A stretch of DNA of 64,000 nucleotides from an uncultured Bacteroidales bacterium (lineage in GTDB: Bacteria > Bacteroidota > Bacteroidia > Bacteroidales > Bacteroidaceae): positions 124,001-188,000 of the forward strand of contig CADBWR010000008.1 of NCBI GenBank assembly GCA_902798425.1, read 5' to 3'. This document shows, piece by piece, positions 1 through 8,344 of the stretch. Position numbers and translations under genes: made by a program. Positions within the stretch are counted from its first letter, which is position 1. Each line of letters opens with the position of its first letter. A model generated the notes under the pieces. It was not told the DNA's origin. It ran no database searches and saw nothing but the letters and a program-made list of their open reading frames with translations.

Positions 1-56
1 TCATTGACTTGACAAACATTAAGTAAATTAAGGTTTATCACTAAAACCTATACAGA

Positions 57-90
57 ATCCCCGCAATTATCATGTTGCGGGGATTTTTTC
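57..90 (+). terminator. Intrinsic terminator of the upstream gene
   Basis: A perfect 10-bp stem (ATCCCCGCAA paired with TTGCGGGGAT) with an 8-nt loop is followed by a run of T. It lies before the ilvD promoter and should end transcription entering from outside the window. Confidence 0.85.
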
Positions 91-96
91 TGTCAT

Positions 97-131
97 TTTG
101 TTGGCTATTCCATGAAAAAAGTGTAACTTTG
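97..131 (+). promoter_or_regulatory. Promoter of the ilvD operon
   Basis: A Bacteroidetes -7 box TAACTTTG at 124-131 lies 33 nt before the ilvD start. A TTTG/TTGG stretch at 97-104 is a plausible -33 box, although the spacing is less exact than at other promoters here. Confidence 0.7.
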
Positions 132-164
132 CGACTTCAAAGTATTAGCTAAACAAATAGAGAT

Positions 165-1967
165 ATGAAACATCCATTGCGTAGTGCTGTGTGCACAGAA
201 GGTAGGAGAATGGCTGGCGCCCGTGCTTTATGGGTTGCGACAGGTATGAAACACGAACAGTTCGGCAAGCCGATTATTGCTATTGTCAACTCGTTCACTC
301 AGTTCGTTCCTGGCCATACTCACCTGCATGAGATTGGGCAGATAGTCCGTGAAGAAATAGAGAAGATGGGGTGCTATGCTGCCGAGTTCAATACCATAGC
401 TATTGATGATGGCATTGCTATGGGGCACGATGGTATGCTTTATTCGCTTCCTTCGCGCGATATTATTGCCGACTCAGTGGAATATATGGTCAACGCCCAT
501 AAGGCTGACGCAATGATCTGTATTTCCAACTGTGACAAGGTGACTCCAGGTATGTTGATGGCTGCTATGCGTCTGAACATCCCTGCAGTTTTCTGTTCAG
601 GTGGTCCTATGGAGGCTGGTCGTTGGCGTGGTGAGAATGCCGACTTAATAACAGCAATGGTAAAAGGTGCAGATCCCAGCGTGACAGATGAGGAGATGAA
701 GGAGATTGAACAATGCTCATGTCCTGGCTGCGGTTCTTGTTCTGGTATGTTTACCGCCAATTCTATGAATTCCTTGACTGAAGCCATTGGATTGTCGCTG
801 CCCGGTAATGGAACAATCCTTGCTACCCATACCAACCGTGTAGAACTCTTCAAGGCAGCAGCCCGCCAGATAGTGAAGAATGCGCTGGCTTACTACGAGG
901 ATGGTGACGAGAGTGTGCTACCTCGTAGCATTGCTACGCGTCAGGCTTTCCTCAATGCTATGACACTTGATATTGCTATGGGCGGTTCAACGAATACGGT
1001 GCTCCATCTGCTGGCTGTTGCTCAAGAGGCAGGAGCTGACTTCACAATGCAAGATATTGACCAACTGAGTCGCAAGACGCCTTGCCTCTGCAAATTGGCT
1101 CCCAATACGCAGAAATATAGCGTGCAGGAGTGTGGTCGTGCAGGTGGTATTCTCGGTATTCTCAACGAATTAAACAAGGGTGGACTCATTGATGCTTCTG
1201 CTAAGCGCGTAGATGGTATGACACTGGGTGAAGCCATGAAGAAATATAGCATTGTTGATGGTGCTGTCGATGCAGAGGCAAACCGCATCTACCAAACGGC
1301 ACCGGGCAATCGCTTCTCTACGAAGATGGGGTCACAGAGTGAAGAGTGGGGCACACTTGATACAGACCGCTCAAGTGGTTGTATACGAGATATGGAACAC
1401 GCCTACACGAAGGATGGAGGTCTGGCTGTACTCTTTGGCAATATTGCACAGGACGGCTGCGTGGTGAAGACCGCTGGCGTGGATGAAAGCTTATGGCATT
1501 TTGAAGGCCCTGCTGTGGTGTTCGATTCGCAGGAAGACGCATGCGAAGGTATCCTTGGAGGCAAGGTAAAAAAAGGCGATTGCGTGGTAATAACCCATGA
1601 AGGTCCGAAGGGTGGCCCTGGTATGCAGGAAATGTTGTATCCCACCTCTTATATCAAGTCTATGCACATGGGCAAGGAGTGTGCGTTAATTACCGATGGT
1701 CGTTTCTCTGGTGGTACTAGTGGTCTTAGCATTGGTCACATCTCACCTGAGGCTGCTAATGGTGGTAACATCGGCAAGATAAAGGACGGAGATATCATTG
1801 AGATTGATATTCCAAACCGTAGCATCAATGTCCGCCTGAGCGACGAAGAGCTGGCAGCACGTCCACAACAGCCGTTAAAACGTAACAGACAGGTTAGCAA
1901 GGCTTTGCGCGCCTATGCTCAGAGTGTCAGCTCTGCAGATAAAGGAGGAATAAGAATTATAGATTAG
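165..1967 (+). CDS. ilvD: Dihydroxy-acid dehydratase
   Basis: IlvD is the cytoplasmic Fe-S enzyme that dehydrates 2,3-dihydroxy-isovalerate and 2,3-dihydroxy-3-methylvalerate to the 2-keto acids leading to valine, leucine and isoleucine. The 600-residue product is full length. It shows [11 protein letters not shown] (about residues 81-91), [10 protein letters not shown] (121-130, with cluster Cys123) and [15 protein letters not shown] (186-200), all characteristic of the IlvD/Edd family. It is the first gene of ilvD-ilvB-ilvN-thioesterase, 30 bp before ilvB, and has its own promoter. The pathway context favours IlvD over the related 6-phosphogluconate dehydratase. Confidence 0.97.
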   Translation: MKHPLRSAVCTEGRRMAGARALWVATGMKHEQFGKPIIAIVNSFTQFVPGHTHLHEIGQIVREEIEKMGCYAAEFNTIAIDDGIAMGHDGMLYSLPSRDIIADSVEYMVNAHKADAMICISNCDKVTPGMLMAAMRLNIPAVFCSGGPMEAGRWRGENADLITAMVKGADPSVTDEEMKEIEQCSCPGCGSCSGMFTANSMNSLTEAIGLSLPGNGTILATHTNRVELFKAAARQIVKNALAYYEDGDESVLPRSIATRQAFLNAMTLDIAMGGSTNTVLHLLAVAQEAGADFTMQDIDQLSRKTPCLCKLAPNTQKYSVQECGRAGGILGILNELNKGGLIDASAKRVDGMTLGEAMKKYSIVDGAVDAEANRIYQTAPGNRFSTKMGSQSEEWGTLDTDRSSGCIRDMEHAYTKDGGLAVLFGNIAQDGCVVKTAGVDESLWHFEGPAVVFDSQEDACEGILGGKVKKGDCVVITHEGPKGGPGMQEMLYPTSYIKSMHMGKECALITDGRFSGGTSGLSIGHISPEAANGGNIGKIKDGDIIEIDIPNRSINVRLSDEELAARPQQPLKRNRQVSKALRAYAQSVSSADKGGIRIID

Positions 1968-1997
1968 GTAATCCCGCAAATCAATAAAGCAGTAAAA

Positions 1998-3701
1998 ATG
2001 AGAGACAGAATAACAGGAGCGAAGGCGCTGATGAGGGCATTGCAGGCTGAAGGTGTGAAGACCATCTTTGGCTACCCTGGTGGCAGTATTATGCCAGTTT
2101 ACGATGCGCTGTTCGACTATACACGTGGAGAAAAGAAATGTTTCGATCACATCCTTGTTCGACATGAGCAAGGTGCCACGCATGCTGCTGAGGGCTATGC
2201 CCGCGTCAGTGGCGAGGTGGGCGTGGCTTTAGTTACCAGCGGCCCTGGCGTAACGAATACGTTGACGGGTATTGCCGATGCCATGCTTGATTCAACACCT
2301 ATCGTTGTTATTGCTGGACAAGTGGCTATCTCCGCATTAGGTACCGATGCCTTTCAGGAGGTTGATCTCGTTGGCGTCTCACAACCAATCTCTAAGTGGT
2401 CTTACCAGATACGACGTGCTGAAGATGTCGCGTGGGCTGTTAGCCGTGCGTTCTATATTGCTCGTAGTGGTCGTCCTGGTCCTGTTGTCCTCGACTTTGC
2501 CCGTAATGCACAAGTTGAAGAGTTTGACTGGGAACCTAAGAAGGTTGACTTTATCCGTTCCTATGTGCCCTATCCGAAACTTGACGACGATGCTGTCCGC
2601 CGTGCTGCTGACCTTATTAACAACGCTAAGCGTCCTTTGGCATTGGTTGGACAGGGTGTAGAACTGGGTAATGCGCAAGAAGAGTTAAAGGCATTCTTGG
2701 AAAAAGCAGACATCCCTGCCGGTCGCACCATGCTGGGACTTTCTGCACTGCCTTCTGACCATCCGCTCAACGTGGGTATGCTGGGCATGCATGGTAACTA
2801 TGCCGTCAACCTGAAAGAGCAGGAGTGTGACGTGCTGATAGCTATTGGCATGCGCTTCTCCGATCGTGTTACGGGTAATCTGAAGACTTATGCCAAGCAA
2901 GCTAAGGTGGTTCATTTGGATATCGATCGTAGTGAGATTGACAAAAACGTGAAGACAGACGTAGCTGTGGTAGCAGACTGTAAGGAATCGTTGCCTGCCA
3001 TCACCGCTCTGCTCAATAAGAATCATCATCAAGAGTGGCGTGACTCGTTCCGTGAACTCGACGATAAAGAACGGCAGAAGGTTATCGAGCCAGCCATCCA
3101 CCCACAGAGCGGTCCGTTGCTTATGGGCGAAGTCGTCAATGTAGTTGCTGAGATGGCCCCCAAAGGTTCAGTCCTTGTTACTGACGTAGGCCAAAACCAA
3201 CTTTTTGCAACCCGCTATTTCAAATACCCCCAGAAACGTAGCATCTGTACCAGCGGTGGCTTGGGAACAATGGGCTATGGTATGCCTGCAGCTATCGGGG
3301 CTACATTTGCCACCGACCGTACCGTTTGTTGCTTTATGGGAGACGGTGGTTTCCAGATGTGTATTGAGGAGTTGGGAACCATTATGGAACAGCAGGCTCC
3401 TGTGAAGATGATTCTATTGAACAACAACTATCTCGGTAATGTACGCCAGTGGCAAGATATGTTTTGGATGCGTCGTAAGTCATTCACCAAGATGATGAAT
3501 CCCTGTTACGAGGCTATTGCCCAAGGCTATGGCATTCCATATCAGGTTGTTACCGACCGCAAGAACTTAGCAGCTGCTGTCGAGAAGATGCTGACTGTCA
3601 AAGGTCCCTTTATTTTGGAGTGCGCCATTAAGGAAGATGACGACGTTTTGCCAATGACTCCTCCAGGTATGAATGTAGACCAAATGATGTTGGAGATTTG
3701 A
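1998..3701 (+). CDS. ilvB: Acetolactate synthase, large (catalytic) subunit
   Basis: This thiamine-diphosphate enzyme condenses pyruvate with a second pyruvate or with 2-oxobutyrate, the first common step of branched-chain amino acid synthesis. The 567-residue product has the N-terminal pyrimidine-binding domain with the catalytic Glu in RHEQGATHAAEGYAR, a central domain, and the C-terminal diphosphate-binding motif starting at GDGGFQM (about residue 449) and ending in NNNYLGNVRQWQ. That last motif is characteristic of acetolactate synthase rather than of other TPP enzymes. The small-subunit gene follows within 5 bp, so the holoenzyme subunits are probably made together. Confidence 0.97.
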   Translation: MRDRITGAKALMRALQAEGVKTIFGYPGGSIMPVYDALFDYTRGEKKCFDHILVRHEQGATHAAEGYARVSGEVGVALVTSGPGVTNTLTGIADAMLDSTPIVVIAGQVAISALGTDAFQEVDLVGVSQPISKWSYQIRRAEDVAWAVSRAFYIARSGRPGPVVLDFARNAQVEEFDWEPKKVDFIRSYVPYPKLDDDAVRRAADLINNAKRPLALVGQGVELGNAQEELKAFLEKADIPAGRTMLGLSALPSDHPLNVGMLGMHGNYAVNLKEQECDVLIAIGMRFSDRVTGNLKTYAKQAKVVHLDIDRSEIDKNVKTDVAVVADCKESLPAITALLNKNHHQEWRDSFRELDDKERQKVIEPAIHPQSGPLLMGEVVNVVAEMAPKGSVLVTDVGQNQLFATRYFKYPQKRSICTSGGLGTMGYGMPAAIGATFATDRTVCCFMGDGGFQMCIEELGTIMEQQAPVKMILLNNNYLGNVRQWQDMFWMRRKSFTKMMNPCYEAIAQGYGIPYQVVTDRKNLAAAVEKMLTVKGPFILECAIKEDDDVLPMTPPGMNVDQMMLEI

Positions 3702-3706
3702 TTATT

Positions 3707-4276
3707 ATGAAAAAGAATAAAGAAACAAAGAGAAATGAGTCTCTCTATACTCTGCTGGTTTATTCAGAAAATGTGGCAGGTATTCTGAACCAGATAACAG
3801 CAGTATTTACACGCCGTCAAGTTAACATCGAGAGTCTTAACGTATCGGCAAGTAGCATTGAGGGTGTCCACAAATACACCATCACTGCTTGGAGCGATGA
3901 AGACCAAATCAGTAGGATTACCCGCCAAATAGAGAAAAAAATTGATGTCGTCAAAGCAACGTATTTTACTGACGACCAATTGTTTATCCGAGAGGCTGGC
4001 CTTTATAAACTTTCTACCGACAAAGTATTAGCCAACCCTGAGATATCGCGCACCATTCGTCGCTACGATGCTACGATTACTGAGGTGAATCCTACCTATA
4101 CTATCGTCATGAAGAGTGGCAAGACGGACGACATCATCGAGTTGTTCCGAGCCCTTGATGAGTTTGAGTGTGTTTTGCAGTATACCCGTAGTGGCCGCAT
4201 TGCAGTCACACGTGGAATGCAAGAGCAGGTTAGCGAGTTCTTGGAACAACGAGAAGGAAAACTGGGTGAAGAGTAG
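3707..4276 (+). CDS. ilvN: Acetolactate synthase, small (regulatory) subunit
   Basis: The regulatory partner of IlvB normally gives valine feedback inhibition. The roughly 189-residue product begins, after a basic start, with an ACT domain (LYTLLVYSENVAGILNQITAVF). The C-terminal half is of the small-subunit type (ITEVNPTYTIVMKSGKTDDI). An in-frame TTG at 3698 overlaps the ilvB stop; the ATG at 3707 is preferred because the three extra residues add no family similarity. The length matches long IlvH/IlvN forms (about 160-190 residues). Confidence 0.93.
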   Translation: MKKNKETKRNESLYTLLVYSENVAGILNQITAVFTRRQVNIESLNVSASSIEGVHKYTITAWSDEDQISRITRQIEKKIDVVKATYFTDDQLFIREAGLYKLSTDKVLANPEISRTIRRYDATITEVNPTYTIVMKSGKTDDIIELFRALDEFECVLQYTRSGRIAVTRGMQEQVSEFLEQREGKLGEE

Positions 4277-4291
4277 TAAAAAGAATAGTTA

Positions 4292-5056
4292 ATGGATAAA
4301 GTAGGACGTTACGAATTTTTGGCTGAGCCATTCCACTGCGACTTCTCTGGCCGTCTTTTTATGGGACACATGGGTAACCACATGCTTAATGCTGCTGATT
4401 TCCATAGTTCTGCGCGTGGTTTTGGCATGAAGTACCTGATGACCATCAAACGCTCATGGGTGCTCTCACGTCTGGCCATCGAGATGACGGAGATGCCGCA
4501 GCAGTATACTAAGTTTAATGTTGAGACATGGGTGGAGAGTGCTATGCGCTACTTTACCTCGCGCAATTTTGCTGTGGTAGGAACCTCCAATGATTCTTCC
4601 AAAGGAGAAGGACCGCGAGTATATGGCTATGGCCGTTCTATCTGGGCCATGATAGATACTGAGACACGTCAGCCCACAGATATCTTTAGCATTGACAATG
4701 GAGCCATCAACAACTGGATTGTCGACGACAAGTCATGTCCCATTGACAAGGGTGGGCGAGTGAAGATGACGGATCAAGCCCAACTGGTGCGCACCATTGA
4801 TACCTTTTATAATGATGTAGATATCAATGGACATATCAACTCAGTCAAGTACATTGAGCATGTTCTCGACCTATGGTCACTCGATTGGTACAAAGAGCAC
4901 CAGATTAAGCGTTTCGAGATTGCTTATGTGGCTGAGGCGCATGCTGGTGACAAGCTCTCCTTCTATCGTGAGAAGTCAGCAGATGGCGAGTTCTGTGTAC
5001 GCATTGTGAAGAATAGTGATGTCGAAGTGGTACGAAGTAAGGTTAAATTCGTATAA
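4292..5056 (+). CDS. Acyl-ACP thioesterase
   Basis: The 254-residue product resembles FatA/FatB-type acyl-ACP thioesterases, which hydrolyse acyl-ACP to free fatty acid in the cytoplasm. It has a double hot-dog layout: an N-terminal repeat with HMGNHMLNAADFHSSARGFG, and a C-terminal repeat with YNDVDINGHINSVKYIEHVLD, whose N-x-H pattern is typical of the catalytic region. It lies 15 bp after ilvN and shares the operon. A link between branched-chain keto-acid supply and branched fatty acid release is plausible but inferred. Substrate chain length cannot be read from the sequence. Confidence 0.88.
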   Translation: MDKVGRYEFLAEPFHCDFSGRLFMGHMGNHMLNAADFHSSARGFGMKYLMTIKRSWVLSRLAIEMTEMPQQYTKFNVETWVESAMRYFTSRNFAVVGTSNDSSKGEGPRVYGYGRSIWAMIDTETRQPTDIFSIDNGAINNWIVDDKSCPIDKGGRVKMTDQAQLVRTIDTFYNDVDINGHINSVKYIEHVLDLWSLDWYKEHQIKRFEIAYVAEAHAGDKLSFYREKSADGEFCVRIVKNSDVEVVRSKVKFV

Positions 5057-5069
5057 ATTGTAACAAATA

Positions 5070-5101
5070 TTTGGTCGTTTGCTTGCAAATTGTTATCTTT
5101 G
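5070..5101 (+). promoter_or_regulatory. Promoter of ilvC
   Basis: A TTTG -33 box (5070-5073) and a TATCTTTG -7 box (5094-5101) are separated by exactly 20 nt, the canonical Bacteroidetes primary-sigma layout. IlvC can therefore be transcribed separately from ilvD-ilvB-ilvN. Confidence 0.85.
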
Positions 5102-5106
5102 CATCC

Positions 5107-5232
5107 GATTTATAAGTTTAGTCTCTCGTCGTGCCCTCGCGTAGGGTGGGAGTAGACCAACAAGAGGACGGCTCTCGGGAAGGGCTGGCATGGTCACAGA
5201 GATATGTATAACACTAAAGCAAAAGAATTATT
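5107..5232 (+). promoter_or_regulatory. Structured 5' leader of ilvC
   Basis: About 125 nt of non-coding leader separates the ilvC promoter from its start. It is GC-rich compared with other spacers and can form short helices: CCCT/AGGG at about 5134-5147, and GTCT/AGAC enclosing it. No intrinsic terminator with a T run is visible. The length and structure suggest post-transcriptional control, but I recognise no known riboswitch. Confidence 0.45.
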
Positions 5233-6282
5233 ATGGCAGAAATGAATTTTGGTGGCGTCATCGAAACTGTAGTCACCAGCAAGGAGTTCTCACTTGAGAA
5301 AGCACGTGAAGTATTAAAAGACGAGGTGATTGCCGTCATCGGTTATGGTGTGCAGGGTCCTGGTCAGGCTTGCAACCTGCGCGACAACGGTTTCAACGTC
5401 ATTGTTGGCCAGCGTCAGGGTAAGACCTATGACAAGGCAGTCGCTGATGGTTGGGTTCCAGGCAAGACACTCTTCTCTATTGAAGAGGCTGCTGAGAAGG
5501 GTACCATCCTCTGCATGTTGCTCTCTGATGCTGGTCAGATGCAGCAGTGGCCCACTATCAAGAAATATCTGAAGCCTGGCAAGACGCTGTATTACTCTCA
5601 TGGTTTCGCTATCAACTGGAGCGACCGCACAGGTGTTGTTCCTCCCAAGGATGTCGATGTTATCATGGTAGCTCCTAAGGGTTCTGGCACGTCTCTCCGC
5701 ACCATGTTCTGCGAAGGTCGCGGTCTGAACTGCTCATACGCTGTTTACCAGGATGCTACGGGTAAGGCAAAGGAGAAGACGCTGGCTTTCGGTATTGGTA
5801 TCGGAGCCGGTTACTTGTTTGAGACAACCTTCCAGCGCGAGGCCACCTCTGACCTCACAGGTGAGCGTGGATCACTGATGGGTGCCATCCAGGGATTGCT
5901 GCTCGCTCAGTACGAGGTACTTCGTGAGCATGGTCACACACCTTCTGAGGCTTTCAACGAGACTGTTGAAGAACTCACCCAGAGCCTTGGCCCGCTCTTT
6001 GGCGCTAAGGGTATGGACTGGATGTATGCCAACTGCTCTACCACCGCTCAGCGTGGTGCTCTCGACTGGGCTCCCCGTTTCCATGACGCCATCAAACCTG
6101 TTATGGAATGGCTGTACTACTCAGTGAAGACTGGTAATGAGGCACAGATTACTATCGATGCTAACTCTAAGCCTGACTATCGTGCTGGTTTGGAGAAGGA
6201 GCTGGAGGCTATGCGCAACCAGGAGATGTGGCGTGCTGGTGAGACCGTTCGCAAGTTGCGTCCTGAATATCAGGAAGACTAA
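5233..6282 (+). CDS. ilvC: Ketol-acid reductoisomerase
   Basis: IlvC isomerises and reduces acetolactate or acetohydroxybutyrate with NAD(P)H and Mg2+, the step between IlvBN and IlvD. The 349-residue product has the Rossmann motif GYGVQGPGQACNLRDNG (about residues 37-53), VAPKGSGTSLRTMF, and the metal-binding segment FQREATSDLTGERGSLMGA. The length fits the class I form. A separate promoter and a long leader precede it. Two hairpin terminators follow, shared with convergent recQ. Confidence 0.97.
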   Translation: MAEMNFGGVIETVVTSKEFSLEKAREVLKDEVIAVIGYGVQGPGQACNLRDNGFNVIVGQRQGKTYDKAVADGWVPGKTLFSIEEAAEKGTILCMLLSDAGQMQQWPTIKKYLKPGKTLYYSHGFAINWSDRTGVVPPKDVDVIMVAPKGSGTSLRTMFCEGRGLNCSYAVYQDATGKAKEKTLAFGIGIGAGYLFETTFQREATSDLTGERGSLMGAIQGLLLAQYEVLREHGHTPSEAFNETVEELTQSLGPLFGAKGMDWMYANCSTTAQRGALDWAPRFHDAIKPVMEWLYYSVKTGNEAQITIDANSKPDYRAGLEKELEAMRNQEMWRAGETVRKLRPEYQED

Positions 6283-6295
6283 TACTTCTGAAATT

Positions 6296-6329
6296 AAATA
6301 AGGAGAGGTTCTATACTTCTCCTTATTTG
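6296..6329. terminator. Bidirectional terminator after ilvC
   Basis: An 11-bp perfect stem (AAATAAGGAGA with TCTCCTTATTT) carries A/T tails on both sides, 14 bp after the ilvC stop. It suits termination from either strand. Confidence 0.8.
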
Positions 6330-6340
6330 CTATATTTTCT

Positions 6341-6371
6341 AAGAAGTCCTTGCTCTGCAGGGACTTCTTTA
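6341..6371. terminator. Bidirectional terminator after recQ
   Basis: A stem AAGAAGTCC/GGACTTCTT with an 11-nt loop lies immediately beyond the recQ stop on the minus strand. Together with the hairpin at 6296-6329 it separates the convergent ilvC and recQ units. Confidence 0.75.
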
Positions 6372-6374
6372 TTG

Positions 6375-8315
6375 TTAGTGCGAAACGGTTATTCTGATGA
6401 AGCCGTCTTCCATAAGTATCTGCTCTTCAGCAAGTAGTTTGCGAAGGGCCATGTCAATGGAGTCTGTAGACAGAGGTAGCAGGTGGAGTTCGCTAAGCAG
6501 ATGGCGTTGACCATCGCCGAGCAATTGGAGAATTTGCTGTTCGCAAGGAATCGCAGCCTTTTGGCCTTCCGTTTGCTGCATGCAGACGTCACACTGTCCG
6601 CAATCATGGGTGTCCTTTTCACCAAAGTATTCGAGTAACATGCGCGATCGACAATGCAAGTTGTCCTGCATATAGTTGAGCATAGCGATGATGCGCTGGC
6701 GATATTGCTCATGTCGTTGTTCGTAGACGTCGGGAGACAGCTTGATGTGTTCCGAATCTTCGCGTCGTTGCAGGTAATGGATGGTTGGCACCTGCTGGCG
6801 AGGAATATACTGGATGATATGCTTGTGAGCCAACGACTTGAGTACTTCGTGGAGCGTAACAGGACGTAGGCCGCTATGTTGCGCAATGAGCGCTTCGTCG
6901 ATGTATCCGAAGTCTGCGAAGAGTCCACCATAGTTGCGGAGGAGAGCAACGATGAGGCGGTCTTCTTGTTCTGATAGGTTCTCAAGCTGATAGAGCGTCT
7001 GCCGCTCCAGAAGGAAGCGCACGCGCGTCTGCTGGTCGGGTGCTGGGTCGTACTCTAGATAGCCTGCCCGCTGTAATATCTGTAGAGCAGAGTGAACACG
7101 TATGGGGAAGTGGTGAAAGCGTTGGCAGAACACGTCGATGTTGAATTCGCGTGTAATGCCGAAACCATCCCCTGTAGCTATTTGGAAAAAGTAGGCCAGG
7201 TGTTCGTAGACCTCTCGTACCTCGTCTTTGGGTGGGAAGGTGTCATCAATGCGCTTGGTGAGCTTGGCATTATCGCTGTTATTGTAGAGCATGATGGCCT
7301 GTGCAGACTTGCCATCGCGACCAGCACGACCAGCCTCCTGGAAGTAAGCCTCAATGGAGTCGGGACAGTCATAGTGCATGACCAGTCTCACGTCAGGCTT
7401 GTCGATTCCCATGCCGAAAGCGTTAGTGGCCACTATGATGCGCGTGCGGTCCTGCTGCCAGTCGCGTTGTCGCTGGTCTTTTACCTCATGCTCCAGTCCG
7501 GCATGATAGAAAGTCGCGCTGAGTCCTCTCTTTGTGAGTTCCTCGGCTATCTCCTTAGCACGTCGTCGACTGCGCACATAGACGATGGCAGACCCTGTAG
7601 TGTTGCTGAGGGTATGAACGAGTTCCTGTAGCTTGTCTGTAGCTGTCTTGACGGAGTAGGTGAGGTTCTTGCGCTCAAAGGACATGCGGAAGACGTGGAA
7701 TCCGTTCTCCGTGGAATCACTCGTCTGCTTTTGGTTATTTGCTTTTGGCAGGCTTAACCGTTCGCAGATGTCGTCGACAACCTTCGGAGTAGCCGTAGCG
7801 GTAAGGGCCAGTATGGGGACATTGGGCAGGAGCGTTCGGATGTTGGCAATCTCTAAGTAGGACGGGCGAAAATCGTAGCCCCACTGTGATATGCAGTGGG
7901 CTTCGTCTACCGTGATGAAGGAAACGCGTATGTGGCGCAGTTTACTGACGAAAAACTCGCTGCTGAGACGTTCTGGTGACACATAGAGAAACTTTGTGCG
8001 CCCCAAGATGCAGTTTTCCAGCACGCGGAGAATATCATCGTGCGACATACCGCTAAAGATAGCCGCTGCCAGAATGCCGCGTTGACGGAGATGCTGCACC
8101 TGGTCTTTCATCAGGGCTATGAGGGGCGTTACAACGATACATACACCCTCAAGTGCCAATCCTGGCACTTGGAAAGTCAGCGACTTGCCGCCACCCGTTG
8201 GCATGAGTCCCAGCGTATCGTGGCCTAAACCTATCGACTCGATGATTTGCTGCTGAATACCACGGAAGTCGTCATACCCCCAGTAGTGTTTGAGTATTTC
8301 CTTGTAAGTACTCAA
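6375..8315 (-). CDS. recQ: ATP-dependent DNA helicase RecQ
   Basis: RecQ-family 3'-5' helicases unwind recombination and repair intermediates. The 646-residue product has Walker A PTGGGKS (39-45), the DEAH box followed by CISQWGYDFRPSY (137-152), helicase motif VI QEAGRAGRDG, and a zinc-binding segment with CGQCDVC. A winged-helix-like tail ends the protein; I see no clear HRDC domain. It lies 29 bp downstream of recJ on the same strand. RecQ and RecJ cooperate in the RecF pathway of end resection, so the pairing is functional as well as positional. Confidence 0.95.
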   Translation of the reverse strand: MSTYKEILKHYWGYDDFRGIQQQIIESIGLGHDTLGLMPTGGGKSLTFQVPGLALEGVCIVVTPLIALMKDQVQHLRQRGILAAAIFSGMSHDDILRVLENCILGRTKFLYVSPERLSSEFFVSKLRHIRVSFITVDEAHCISQWGYDFRPSYLEIANIRTLLPNVPILALTATATPKVVDDICERLSLPKANNQKQTSDSTENGFHVFRMSFERKNLTYSVKTATDKLQELVHTLSNTTGSAIVYVRSRRRAKEIAEELTKRGLSATFYHAGLEHEVKDQRQRDWQQDRTRIIVATNAFGMGIDKPDVRLVMHYDCPDSIEAYFQEAGRAGRDGKSAQAIMLYNNSDNAKLTKRIDDTFPPKDEVREVYEHLAYFFQIATGDGFGITREFNIDVFCQRFHHFPIRVHSALQILQRAGYLEYDPAPDQQTRVRFLLERQTLYQLENLSEQEDRLIVALLRNYGGLFADFGYIDEALIAQHSGLRPVTLHEVLKSLAHKHIIQYIPRQQVPTIHYLQRREDSEHIKLSPDVYEQRHEQYRQRIIAMLNYMQDNLHCRSRMLLEYFGEKDTHDCGQCDVCMQQTEGQKAAIPCEQQILQLLGDGQRHLLSELHLLPLSTDSIDMALRKLLAEEQILMEDGFIRITVSH

Positions 8316-8344
8316 AGTATAGTCTCCTTACTTCTCCACTAAAT

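Noticed and set aside
5190..5232. Leader peptide rich in Val/Ile/Leu upstream of ilvC
   Set aside because: The ATG at 5190 gives a frame that does not stop before ilvC, and no terminator/antiterminator pair is visible.
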